From NCBI GenBank assembly GCA_023807065.1, contig JAJJLU010004158.1:1-17522 (forward strand): a stretch of DNA of 17,522 bases. The letters are read 5' to 3'. The position numbers and the translations under genes are program-made. The notes beneath the pieces were generated by a model. That model was not told the DNA's origin. It saw only the letters and a program-made list of their open reading frames with translations, and did no database searches. Positions 1-9,194 of the stretch are shown here, piece by piece; positions within the stretch are counted from its first letter, which is position 1; the number at the start of each line of letters is the position of its first letter. This DNA is from Isotricha intestinalis (Eukaryota > Ciliophora > Litostomatea > Vestibuliferida > Isotrichidae).

Positions 1-1137
1 ATTGTAAAACACATATATCAAGACCATTATAATTACTTAAATTAGAATCTTCAATTTGAAATATATTTTTAGTATCAAATCCATCATTTCTTATCAAATT
101 TAGAAAATCAAGTTTTAACAACTTTAGTTTCTTTAAGATTTCTTAAATAAGGAGAATTATTAACACTTCCTTCTTCATTATTATGTTCTTTAATAGTATT
201 AACCTTACTATTTTAAAAAAATTATTTAATTGATTTTTTAAATCTATTATTTGTTCATTTAATTGAGTGTTTAATAATTGAGAATTATCTAAATTTGTTT
301 TTAATTCTATATTTTCAATGGTTAAAGAATTATTTTGTTCTTTTAATCCTTATTATTCTTGAATTAATTCATTTAAATCAATTCTTCAGGAATTGACTTT
401 TATCCATTTATTTATTCAATATATAAATTTAATTTCTTATTTTCTTCTTTATAATCTTCTTTTTCTTTTTTTAAATTCAGAAATTTCTTCTTGAAAATTT
501 TCTATTTTTTTCATATTCTTTCATTTTATTTTCTAATAAATTTACTTTTTCCTTTTTTCATTTAAATCTGATATTAAATTTGTATTTTCTGTCATTGATT
601 TTATACTTTCATGATTTGATTCAATTAATTTTCCAATCAATCAATAATTGAATTGTATTTACTGATTCTGATATTTTATTTAATTTTTTCCATATTTTCT
701 TTATATGTTTTATTTTTATTTTTTAATTGATTTCCTTTTTCATAATAATGTTTACTCTTTTTTTTTTCTTGTTCTAATTGAAAACGAAGAATTTTATTTT
801 CTGAATTTAAATTTTCTTGTTTTCATTTTTCTGTTAATTCATTTATTTTTTTTTCTTTTTCTTCTAACTTATCATTTAAATCCTCTTTATTTTTTTCTTT
901 TTCTTCATATTCATTTATTACTAATTCTATATAAGTAATTTTTGTTTTGAAGAGCATTAATTTTTGATATTTTTTCATTTAATTTATTTTAAAAATTAAT
1001 ATTATTTTATTTTATTATTATTTGATGAAACTTTTAAAGATTCAATTTCGAATGTTTGCTCTTGAAGTAAATTATTTAATTCATCATCTTTATTTTAAAT
1101 ATTTTTTAGATGATATTCTGGTCATTTTCATTTTCAT
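1..1137 (-). CDS. Coiled-coil protein, partial at the left edge, with frameshifts
   Basis: The minus strand reads as a Lys/Glu/Asn/Gln-rich heptad-type protein once TAA is taken as Gln. Clear stretches are 'LNNLLQEQTFEIESLK' near 1075-1030, 'NKEDLNDKLEEKEKKINEL' near 895-835, 'ISDLNEKRKKVNLLENK', and 'LTIENIELKTNLDNSQLLN' near 325-270. At 350-355 two consecutive TAA follow Gln-Glu inside the coil, strong evidence for TAA = Gln. At least five frame changes are needed, mostly beside A runs, and one TGA (823-825) lies inside the coil. The C-terminal part is less charged and includes 'NDGFDTKNIFQIEDSN'; it runs off the window at base 1. No start codon is clear: the reading can be followed up to about 1160 without an in-frame ATG. 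The function is unknown; a structural or cytoskeletal coiled coil is a guess. Coding on this strand is fairly sure, intactness is not. Confidence 0.6.
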
Positions 1138-1155
1138 GATTCACATCCACAGAAC

Positions 1156-1356
1156 TTGACTGAAGTAAAACAACTTGAAAAAAAATGTGATAATGATATG
1201 AAAAATAAATTAGAAGGAATTAAATCAAGAATATTCAATAGTTTGAATGAAGCACAAAAGAAAATTTTTGAAGAAAAATGGAATAAATTATATGATATGG
1301 CAACAAAAGGTGTCCATGATTATACAATAGGAACAGCTGGAATAAAAAAGAAATAA
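1156..1356 (+). CDS. Small Lys/Glu-rich ORF or gene fragment, unrecognised
   Basis: This is a 66-codon open frame beginning at TTG, not ATG; the nearest upstream in-frame codon of note is a TGA at 1111-1113. The product is helical and charged, with 'LNEAQKKIFEEKWNKLYD' in the middle and a short C-terminus 'HDYTIGTAGIKKK' before TAA. Its composition (K, E, N, D) is that of coding sequence, whereas the opposite strand here is Phe-rich and not convincing. If TAA is Gln the frame would continue briefly into A+T-rich DNA. It lies head-to-head with the coiled-coil gene on the other strand, with essentially no gap and no start codon on either side, so it may be a displaced or inverted exon-like piece. 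No family recognised. Confidence 0.4.
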   Translation: MTEVKQLEKKCDNDMKNKLEGIKSRIFNSLNEAQKKIFEEKWNKLYDMATKGVHDYTIGTAGIKKK

Positions 1357-1511
1357 AAATATTAAATAAAAAAAGTTTATTATTAAATGAATTGTTTAGT
1401 AAAATTAAATATTATTTTATAATTTTTTTAATTTCAAAAATCTATACTTTCTATTTTATCCCTTATGTTAACAATTTCTTGAATACCTTTTAACTTAAAT
1501 AATATACTTAT

Positions 1512-3592
1512 TCATTCTATATTACATTAAATTTTATAGAAACAATATAAATTTAAAAATAAATATTTTTTATAAATACAATCTTCTGTTCTATGTTTTC
1601 CTAGACATTTCAAACATATGTTATTCTTTAAATTCCTGTCCTTATTAATAATCTTTTTCATTTTTTCTAAAAATACATTCCTTTTGTCAAATTTCTCAAA
1701 ATTCGCCAAATTTTTCATGTTATTCTCTAATCCTTTTTTAGAATCTATCAATACATTTTTTTCCTCTATTTTTTCTTTTAATTTTTTATTAAAGTTATTC
1801 TTCATGTTATCTTTCAATATTTCCATTTCTTCATTTAATTTCAAATACATTGAATTATTAAAAAGATTCATCTACTCTTCTATCTATTTATACATATCTT
1901 TGACTCCTTTTAATTCCTTTTTCATTTTATCTTATATTTTTCCACCTCTTCCTTATTCACCTTATCATTTTTATTTTTCTTCAGCTTTTCTGGCACTTGA
2001 AATTTCTCGAAATTTACCTACAATTTCTTATAATCCGCAATATCATTTTTTAAATTATTTAATTGCTCAAAAAAATTTTTAAAATGTTTTTTTGACTTTT
2101 CTTGGAAATTTTCTTAATTTGTTTTCTCTTTCTTCAGAAAAATTCATTCTTTCAATAAATTTCTATTGAAATTTGAGAGCTCCTTTGCAACAAATTCTTC
2201 AATACTATTATTTTGTTCTAATATCATTAGAAAAATAAACATCAATTTTATTTGTTCCAAAGGTAAAGGAGGAATTTCAATAACAATATTTAATAATTGA
2301 ACATTATCTTTAAGATTTTCACTTTCTCCTTCATAAATTAAATTTATTTTGATTATCTTTTTTAGTTTTAAAGTTTTTTTAGATTCAATAGGAATATAAG
2401 AAAATTTTGGAATTATTGTTAACATTTTTTTTTCTGAAATAACAATTCCAGTTGCAGTAACATTTAATTTTCACTAATTTCATTTATTAAAATTGCTATG
2501 TCATTAAAATTTGTATATTTTTTATTATTCTTTGATTCATATTATCCATTTTTATAAGTTTAATATAAATAATTCATTGTTTGTTGACTAAATGATGAAA
2601 TTGATAAATGAATACATTTTAATAAAAAAAATAATTTATTATTTTCTCCTTTAATGACTTTTTCTATTAATTTAAAATCTATTATTTTTAGATTCACCTT
2701 CTTTTATATAATTACTTTTTTTATAAAAATGATTTTGAAAAACAATATTATTGTTTTAAGTCATTTGATAAATCTTCATCTGAACTTTCATTATAATTTT
2801 TATTTAAAATAAAATTAGTCTTTTTTCTAAATTAATATCATAATTAAAATTTTTTGATTATATTTATCTTTATCAAAACATATATACCATTTTAATTTTT
2901 TAATTGTTTAATTTTATTTTTATCATTTTGTATTTCATTTCAATAATAATTGAACTTTAAAATAAATTCTTTATAAGGTAATTCGGCTTTTCTTGATTTA
3001 AAATTTAATCTTCTGAATATTTATTCATATTCAAAATATAAATTTCGTTGTTCGAATAAAAAATAATATAAGTTTGTAGAGATGAATTAATTTCATTTTC
3101 AAGAGCTAATTTAAAATTAGCTCTATATCATTCATAATAATTAAATCAACTTTATTTCCTCTTTTATTAGTCCAAAAATTAACATAATTCACAATATCAT
3201 TTTTTATACTTTCTTTATTAAATAAAACATCTAAATTTTCTCATTTTAATCCTTCAATAAATGAAGCTTATATTATTTTCTCATTAAAAATGTGTCTATG
3301 TTCTTTTGGAATTTGACTTATTTTATTTATTTTTATTAATGTTAAATTTAATTTATTTTCGTCTAATCCATAATTAAAATGTAATGTGTATGTTGATTTA
3401 AATAATTTAATCCTTTTCCTTTTATATATTTTTCAAATATGTTTGTTACTTGAAAAATTAAATGTTGATGCTATGTTTTTCCTATGTTTACACATATATT
3501 ATTTTGTCAAATAATCCTGGTGCTTTTCTTACATACACTGTAAAAAGGAGATTGTCATTAGGAGAGAGAGAAAAAAATTTTAATATTTTCAT
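1512..3592 (-). CDS. Unrecognised multi-segment protein with C-terminal coiled coil and CCHC-like knuckle, frameshifted
   Basis: The likely start is the ATG at 3592, preceded by an A run, giving 'MKILKFFSLSPNDNLLFTVY'. Downstream come 'HRHIFNEKIIQASFIEGLK', an in-frame TGA (3243-3241), 'ENLDVLFNKESIKNDIVNY', then a second in-frame TGA (2942-2940) within 'KFNYY-TGA-NEIQNDKNK'. A middle part (2425-2147) reads 'MLTIIPKFSYIPIESKKTLK'. The C-terminal part is a coiled coil in which two TAG (1886-1884 and 1874-1872) sit at Gln-like sites ('YKQIEEQMNLF'). Near the end 'CLKCLGKHRTEDC' gives C-x2-C-x3-H-x4-C, resembling a zinc knuckle. With TAA/TAG = Gln the end is a TGA at 1514-1512. At least five frame changes are needed. 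Whether this is one gene or two is uncertain, and I do not recognise the N-terminal half. Confidence 0.5.
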
Positions 3593-4060
3593 TTTTTTTT
3601 TATGAAATTAGATTATTTTATTATTTTACTATTAAAGTTTTTTTATAAATTGAATTTATTACAATAATAAAAAATAATATTTATTTATTCTATTCATTTT
3701 ATTATCATTCTGTTTTAATGAACAATTTATCTAATTTACTAAATTTAAATAAATATTAATTAATTAATGCTTTTTTTCTTTTATATGATAATATATGATT
3801 TCATAAATTATTAATAACAATTAATTGGAATATTGAAAATTTAATTTTTAGGAAGATTTATATTTGATTATTTAAAATATTACAATTTTTTTTATTTTAA
3901 TACTTAAGTATTTTAAAAAAGCATATAAAAAAAATATTAAAATGAACTCATATTTTTAATTTTTTTCAACTTAAAAATATAAAAAATAAAATAGCCAAAA
4001 TTGAAAACACCAAAACAAAAAATTTTGACCAAAAAAAAAATCCTTAAAAAAAACCCCAAA
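3593..4060. other. Gene-free A+T-rich spacer
   Basis: About 470 bases of mixed A/T runs separate the start of the minus-strand gene at 3592 from the 3' end of the mosaic kinase gene at 4061. Both strands are broken in all frames even with TAA/TAG read as Gln, and no protein-like composition is seen. The part next to 4061 contains a CCCC/GGGG run within A/T tracts, just past the kinase stop. It presumably holds the 5' flank of one gene and the 3' flank of the other; no specific signal is identifiable. Confidence 0.6.
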
Positions 4061-5359
4061 TCAAAGACTTTTCTTCACCTCAGATTTGGTATTACTATAC
4101 AACTCAAATTCCTTTTTCCTAATATCCTTAATAACTCTCCTAGCCATAACAACATCATTATCATCAAATTTTTTAAACCATTCATATTCCAAAGTTTCAT
4201 TACTATTCATTCTTTTTTCAGATTTTTAACAAGTAATTTATTAATAAAATCTTTAGTTTCATTCGAAATTTTTTTCCATATACTTCCTTTATAAGGTGGT
4301 TCTTCAGAAACAATTTTTTTATCAATAACTTCTTCAATTTCTCTATCATCAAAAGGTAAATAACCACCTAACATTAAATAAGTAATAACACCAAGACTCC
4401 AAAATCAACTTCTTTACCATATAGAATATCTAATAAAACTTCTGTTGCTACATCTGATAAAATTCCATATGGTTGTGTATATTTTTCTTCTGGTTCTATA
4501 ATTTTACTTAAACCAAAATCTAACACACGTAAATCTGCTTTTTCATTTGTTGATATCATTAAAACATTTTCAGGCTTTAAATCATGATGTGAAATGAGTG
4601 AATGTAATATACTGCTGAACATATTTTATGCATAAATTTTGTTTTTTTCTATTTAAATATATTACCATCATCAAAATTTTTATTATTTAAATATCCATTT
4701 AAAACATTATCTTTATGGTTTTCTTCAAATATTAAATTATCATTTTTTTCTTTTTTTGCAATTTTATTTCTTGCTAAATAAAAAGCTTCTAAAACTCCTT
4801 GTGATGTACTTGTTATTGAACATTGATATGGAGTAATTTTTATTGAAGGTAATGCTTGGAAAAAAGTAGTTTTTGAGATTTTTCCTTTCATTTCAATATC
4901 TAGTAATTTTATTATTAGTGATTTACTACATCCTTGGTTTTCCACAAATAATAATAGGGATTTTGTTATTAATACATACAATAATGCAAATAAATTTTTA
5001 TTATTTATTTCAATAAAATTATATTTTTTATTTTCAGAATTTATATCTAATATTTTATTTTTGATAGAAATTAAATAAGTATTAGAATTATAGTTATATT
5101 TAATATTGAGAGCATCTTGTTTTTCAAGAATTTCTCTATTTATTATTTGATTATTTATAATTAGAACATTATATTTATTTTCATTATAAAAAATTTGACA
5201 AAAATATCTATTTCCAAAATTTATATCTGGTAAAGAAATTTTACATATTGAATCTTTTCCTTTTTCTAATAACTCATTTCTTTGTTCTATTGAAATTTCA
5301 GGTTTTGGACCTGGTGTTATATGATCGTATATGTAAATATCATATCGAGAAGAATCCAT
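4061..5359 (-). pseudogene. Mosaic gene: protease-like segment + RNF213-like P-loop segment + CAMK/CDPK-type kinase C-lobe
   Basis: The start is ATG at 5359 and 236 codons are open. Residues about 34-80 ('GKDSICKI', then 'NVLIINNQIINREIL') resemble a trypsin-like fold with the His-containing 'NNHV' motif, but with Gln for His; this match is weak. Residues about 121-205 resemble RNF213-type AAA modules: 'ENQGCSKSL' at 4942-4919 corresponds to a P-loop whose first Gly is Glu, followed by 'MKGKISKTTFFQALPSI' and 'STSQGVLEAFYLARNK'. A TAG (Gln) then joins in frame to 'MHKICSAVYYIHS', the kinase alpha-E helix, and the catalytic lobe follows after frameshifts: HHDLKPEN (HRD changed), DFGLSK (4520-4512), VATEVL (APE changed), 'DFWSLGVITYLMLGG', 'EEPPYKGSIWKKISNETKDF'. 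It ends at TGA 4063-4061. The kinase N-lobe (Gly loop, VAIK Lys) is absent. Three unrelated pieces in one frame suggest a rearranged pseudogene; a chimeric assembly is the alternative. Confidence 0.65.
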
Positions 5360-5454
5360 TTTAATATAAAATTTAATTTTGACTGCTTTTTAATTTTTAT
5401 TAATTTATAAAATTATTTTATTTAATGAAAAAATTAAAAAAAATCCATTTGCCT

Positions 5455-5679
5455 ATTTAAAATTAAATTCAACAATACTTTTTTAACAACACTTCCCTAC
5501 ATAGAATCAACAATATCACCTTTATTCATACTATAAATTGGTATCTTCATCATTTTTTTAACAACATTTTCAACCATAGAATCAACAATTTCTGGTTTAT
5601 TCATACTATTAATAGAATTATCTTCATTTGTTTTTTTTATTATATCTCCCAATTCATTTACAAAAGAATCTTTATTCAA
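5455..5679 (-). repeat. Three tandem 25-residue (75-base) protein repeats
   Basis: Reading on the minus strand, units start at 5679, 5604 and 5529. Each begins (M/L)NK and is 25 codons long. Units 2 and 3 are close ('MNKPEIVDSMVENVVKKMMK' against MNKGDIVDSM-TAG-GSVVKKVL), sharing IVDSM and VVKK at identical spacing; unit 1 is diverged (NKDSFVNELGDIIKK). Position 11 of unit 3 is TAG, consistent with Gln. The repeats form the C-terminal end of the cyclic-nucleotide-binding protein. Confidence 0.6.
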
Positions 5680-6585
5680 TTCATCCAGAAGAAATTAAAT
5701 TATCATTATTGTCTTTTAGATTTGAATCTTCTTTTCTTTCTTAGTTTTCTAATTTATTCTCATCTTCTTTAACTTTTTCTTCTTCCTTTTCTTTATCTTC
5801 TAAATAACAATAAACTTGTTCTTTATTATCATCTTGTTTATTTTCATCAACTTTATCAATATTACCATCATCATTTTTTTCTTCTTCTTCTTCTTCTTTT
5901 TTTCTTCTTCGACTTTTTCAATTGTATTTTCACTAATTATTTTATTTTCTTCATTTTTTACTTCTTTTATTTTTTCTTTTTTTCTCTTTCAATTGTTTCT
6001 CTTTCTAATTTTTCTTCTTCTTCTCTTTTTTTAATTCAGGATAATATTTAGCAAAAATTTCATCTTTCTTCTCATAATATCTACAACATCATCAAACAAA
6101 TCAACAAATTCATCTAAAGACAAACCAACAACTTTAACATCAATAACAGTTTCTTCTCTTAATTTCCCTTTTAAGAAACAATCAACTCCAATTAAATCAC
6201 CATTTTTAATATCTTTCCCAGGAACTTCTTTTTTCCTATATACAACTCTTTTTTTTATTTTACAAACCCTATTTTCTAAATAATATAAAATATCACCACA
6301 TTTATCTTCTTTAACAATAACATCTCCTTTTTTAAAATTACCTCTTTTTACATTTAAAGCTAATTGTTTCTTTTCTTTAGGTTCTAAAAGTTTTAAAAAT
6401 TTTTCATTTATATTTATAGTTCTTTTAGCTTTATCTTCCATAACATGTTCATATGATTCTATATCTATAGTAAATATTATTTATCTTCAAAATGTTTTAA
6501 ATTCTGAGCCAAATTTTCCACCATAATGATATAATTCTTCATTCTTTATATAAATAAATTTATAATTAATATTAGTTATTTTTAA
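5463..6585 (-). CDS. Cyclic-nucleotide-binding-domain protein with acidic tail and 25-residue repeats, frameshifted
   Basis: The reading begins near 6585 ('KFIYIKNEELYHYGGKFGSE'), crosses a TGA at 6489-6487, and is uninterrupted from ATG 6441 to about 6035. 'NFKKGDVIVKEDKCGDILYY' followed by 'CKIKKRVVYRKKEVPGKDI' and 'NGDLIGVDCFLKGKLREET' matches the beta-roll of a cNMP-binding domain (GDxFY and phosphate-cassette regions). The cassette lacks the usual RAA-type Arg site, and 'LENRV' replaces the usual Gly turn, so ligand binding is doubtful. After a frameshift comes a Glu/Lys-rich tail encoded by GAA repeats, then three 25-residue repeats. TAA in 'LENQERKED' and TAG in the third repeat fit Gln. 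The end is not well defined. In eukaryotes such domains occur in PKA regulatory subunits, PKG and channels; no second domain of these types is visible here. Confidence 0.65.
5878..5910 (-). repeat. GAA/TTC microsatellite encoding a poly-Glu tract
   Basis: A run of CTT repeats on the plus strand, interrupted by a T tract, encodes Glu runs in the acidic tail on the minus strand. The tract is a likely site of replication slippage and lies close to a frame change in the gene. Confidence 0.6.
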
Positions 6586-6599
6586 ATATTTAAATTAAA

Positions 6600-6730
6600 A
6601 TGTATAAATTTGACAAATTTTTATATTGATGAAATTAATAATGAGATTAGAAAATAGAGTGATCAAGATTTTTTTTGGAGAAATGGATTTAAATGAAATT
6701 ATTGGCATTGGATTATTTAAATATGTATTT
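6600..6730 (+). CDS. Small 5' gene fragment, unrecognised
   Basis: ATG at 6600 gives 'MYKFDKF', then with one T removed 'YIDEINNEIRK', TAG read as Gln, and 'SDQDFFWRNGFK' followed by TGA and 'NYWHW'. The composition is protein-like and it starts where an A+T-rich upstream region ends, head-to-head with the cyclic-nucleotide-binding gene. Coding character fades near 6730, where a minus-strand frame ends. It could be the first exon-like remnant of a gene or chance. No family recognised. Confidence 0.3.
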
Positions 6731-6731
6731 C

Positions 6732-6959
6732 TTATTGATGATAAATTTTTATATCTGGAAATTCTTTTGATATTTCTTTTGTAAAGTCTACATATTGTTT
6801 ATATGATAAATAAGCTTTGTTCATTTCAGGTTTTGATAAATATTGATTTATTAATATTACAAATAAATGTGTTTGATTGTTATAAACATTATTATGTTCT
6901 GGGATTTGGGATGATATATTTATTATTAGTATTATTAAAGCGAATATTTTAAACCTCAT
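6732..6959 (-). CDS. Small secreted-type protein or N-terminal gene fragment
   Basis: ATG at 6959 opens a 75-codon frame. Residues 1-18, 'MRFKIFALIILIINISSQ', form a typical signal peptide: basic start, hydrophobic core and polar end. The rest is hydrophilic, with 'NKAYLSYKQYVDFTKEISKE' and 'FPDIKIYHQ' before TAA. If TAA is Gln the frame runs on to a TGA at 6665-6663, but that extra stretch overlaps the plus-strand fragment and looks less protein-like. An A+T-rich gap separates its start from the annexin on the other strand. The role is unknown; export to the ER or cell exterior is inferred from the leader only. Confidence 0.5.
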   Translation of the reverse strand: MRFKIFALIILIINISSQIPEHNNVYNNQTHLFVILINQYLSKPEMNKAYLSYKQYVDFTKEISKEFPDIKIYHQ

Positions 6960-7020
6960 TTATTTCGAAATAAAATATAAAAAAAATAATATAAATAAAT
7001 TATCTTTATCCAAAGCTTTT

Positions 7021-7600
7021 TATTATATTAAAAATAATAGAAAAATATAAAGAAAAATATAATAAAGAATTAGAAAATGATATTAAATTAGATTTACATG
7101 GTAATTTAGTACCATTATTAGTTTCAATATTACAATGTAAAAGAAGTGAGAATAATAATCCAAATCAAAATGAATGACAAAAATTAGCACAAGAATTAAT
7201 TAATGCAGGAGAAAAAAAATGGGAATTGATTCTTCTGTTTTTCATAAAATATTTACAGGATGTTCACCTGTTGAAATATCATGTGTTGATAGATAATATC
7301 ATATAATTCAAGGTCATACTATTTTAGAAGGTATTGAAAAAGAATTTTCTGGAAATACTAAAAAAGTCTTTAAAAAGTATTATTTATGCTTTAGTTTCTC
7401 CTAGTGAATATTTTGCTATTAGAGTTAAAGATGCTATTAAAGGTTTTAGTACTGATGATAGTCTTTTAATTAGAATTCTTATTATTAGAGATGAATTTGA
7501 TATTCCACAAATTAAACAATATTATAAATAATTGTATGGGAAAGATATGATTGAGGATATTAAAAATGATATTGGAGGAGATAAAGTTAATGATTGAGTT
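7021..7600 (+). pseudogene. Annexin, N-terminally truncated, with frameshifts
   Basis: The frame has annexin repeat features: 'YKEKYNKELENDIKLDLHG' and 'LLVSILQCKRSE' (second half of a repeat), 'QKLAQELINAGEKK' plus 'GIDSSVFHKIFTGCS' (a full repeat after a one-base change in an A run at 7211-7218), 'GIEKEFSGNTKK', then 'VKDAIKGFSTDDSLLIRILI' and 'YGKDMIEDIKNDIGGD'. Annexins are Ca2+-dependent phospholipid-binding proteins normally with four repeats of about 70 residues; only about two and a half are here, and the first repeat and a half is missing with no ATG. TAA at two sites (7294-7296 and 7528-7530) fits Gln. TGA at 7175-7177 interrupts the frame; TGA at 7595-7597 may be the stop or another sense site followed by 'VVLSLK'. 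Family assignment is firm; function of this copy is unlikely. Confidence 0.8.
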
Positions 7601-7943
7601 GTGTTGTCATTAAAAATAATAAATTTTTTTTTGTTTTTTTGGGGTTTTTTTATTGTTTTTATTTAAGGTTTTAAAATAAGGATTTTTTTATTTATTTTTT
7701 AAGAATTTTTTTATTTAAATTAATGGGTTATTATTTCATTTTTTTATTTTTTTATTTCATTTTTTTTATGTTTTTTTATTTAAATTTTATTTTTTTGTCA
7801 AAATAAAAAAAGACATTTAATTTTTTTTGTTTTTAAAATAAATATAATAAAATTTATGTAATTATGAGACTTTAATAATTTGAATTTAAACTAAAAGTAT
7901 AAAAAAATAAATTCTTTAAAAATTAAAATATATTGTTGAAAAT
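7601..7943. other. T-rich then A-rich spacer
   Basis: Long T runs directly follow the annexin, including a GGGG flanked by T7 runs near 7630-7652, then mixed A/T up to the ATG at 7944. No frame looks protein-like. It is presumably the annexin 3' flank plus the upstream region of the next gene. The single GGGGTTTT unit is not a telomere repeat array. Confidence 0.55.
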
Positions 7944-8880
7944 ATGGAAAATTCAAAAATAAATTCTTCAAAAGAAAATCTAAATCTAGAAGAAATAGGA
8001 TCAAAAATACAAGAATTAAAAGAAAAAAATTATTCAAATACATAAAAGGATAAAAGTATGTGATAAAAAAATAAATGGAAAATGGACAGTTGGAGCAATA
8101 GTGAAAAAGAATGATGAAAAATTATTAATTCTAGATTCTTTATTTTCATATAATAAAAATTCTTTTTTTAATAAAAGATAAAGATAATACAACATATTTT
8201 AGCAAAAAAACAAAATCAATATCAAAAAAAAGAAAATGTGAAAGACCAGATGAAGAAATATTAAAAAAATATAATAATTATTTTGAAGAAATAATAAAAC
8301 AATATCATCATATGTTTTTGATATAATAAATAAAAAAGAAAAAAAAAATTTTTGGTTATTTAAAGAAATATACTTCATTTCATTTTGATGAATTAGACAG
8401 AGCATATTATGGAAATTTACTTCATTTTATCTTAATGGTATTATTATTATTAGTTTAACTATTTTTAGTAAAATTGGTTTAATTAGTTTTGAAAGTTTTA
8501 ATTGTATTAAATTAAAAGAATATTATGATAAAAAACGAAAATGTGAAGTTATGAATTTAAAAAATGTTTGGTTTGGAATAATATAAAAATTTAAAATATT
8601 AACAATATTTTTATTAATAATTTTCAAGTTGAAAATATTTTTTTTTTATGATATTGATATTATATTTTTAAAATTATTTTAAAAGCAATTAAAGAAGGGT
8701 TTTATATTAAAGATAATAATATTGGAATTTTAATTAATATTTTTAAAGAAGTTGAAATTATTGAAAATGAAGTTAAAAAAAATGATTAATTTTGATGAAA
8801 AAAATGAATTGAGTTTAAATATTGGTGATTATATAACTTTTTATATTTCTCAGAATAAGCAATCTTTTTATTTTTGGGTT
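7944..8880 (+). CDS. Unrecognised Lys-rich protein, N-terminal part, frameshifted
   Basis: ATG at 7944 follows an A-rich leader and gives 'MENSKINSSKENLNLEEIGS' and 'KIQELKEKNYSN'. After one frame change 'IKVCDKKINGKWTVGAIVKK' and 'NDEKLLI' recall a Tudor/chromo-barrel type strand pair, a weak similarity. Further on come 'KKRKCERPDEEILKKYNNYF', 'YYGNLLHF', then 'IGLISFESFNCIKLKEYYDK' and 'KRKCEVMNLKNVWFGII', which read like a well-structured conserved domain, and 'INIFKEVEIIENEVKK'. About six frame changes are required. The reading ends in a T-rich stretch near 8880 without a clear TGA. The downstream plus-strand segment at 9195 may belong to the same gene. The family is not identified with confidence. 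Confidence 0.5.
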
Positions 8881-8919
8881 TTTTTATTTTTTTATATAAA
8901 AATATAATAATTAGAAGTT

Positions 8920-9105
8920 TATATAATTTGTTTTTTGAATATTAAAATTTGAGCATCTTAAACATCAAATAAAACAAAATCTGTATCTGAATCACTGATT
9001 TAAAAAGTTTAAATTTTATTTTATTATATTTGACTCAAGTAGACATAAGAATTTAGGAGAGAATTCTTTATATTCATGTAATATTTCTGGAGTTATTTAA
9101 GACAT
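8920..9105 (-). CDS. Short N-terminal gene fragment on the opposite strand
   Basis: On the minus strand an ATG at 9105 follows an A run and gives 'MSQITPEILHEYKEFSPKFL' and 'CLLESNIIK' with TAA as Gln; a frame change then leads to 'ISDSDTDFVLFDV', TAA (Gln) and 'DAQILIFKKQII'. It looks like the beginning of a protein and is more plausible than any plus-strand reading here, which is T-rich. It lies between two plus-strand coding stretches and is too short for a known domain, so it may be an inserted or inverted fragment. Confidence 0.35.
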
Positions 9106-9194
9106 TTTTTTTTTATATTTATTTTAAAAAAAATTTGTCAAATTTTTTGTTTATCTTTTTTTAAGTTAATTATAACAATAATAACAATTATATT

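Noticed and set aside
705..938. Plus-strand frame of 77 codons, Phe/Leu-rich
   Set aside because: It is the antisense shadow of the Lys/Glu-rich coiled coil on the minus strand; the composition is an artefact of A-rich coding sequence read backwards.
1618..2082. Plus-strand frame of 154 codons resembling a multi-span membrane protein
   Set aside because: Its Phe/Ser/Leu runs come from the complement of the coiled coil with the Cys/His knuckle, which has much better coding character.
4001..4294. Plus-strand frame of 97 codons
   Set aside because: It lies antisense to the kinase C-terminal region ('SEEPPYKGSIWKK' and onward), which is clearly recognisable.
5816..6034. Plus-strand poly-Phe/Ile frame
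   Set aside because: It is the antisense of the Glu-rich tail of the cyclic-nucleotide-binding protein.
7628..7652. GGGG flanked by T runs, like a G4T4 ciliate telomere unit
   Set aside because: There is only one unit, it sits inside the window next to a gene's 3' end, and no tandem array is present.
8199..8405. Minus-strand hydrophobic frame of 68 codons
   Set aside because: It is the antisense of the Lys-rich coding stretch 'KKRKCERPDEEILKKYNNYF' on the plus strand.
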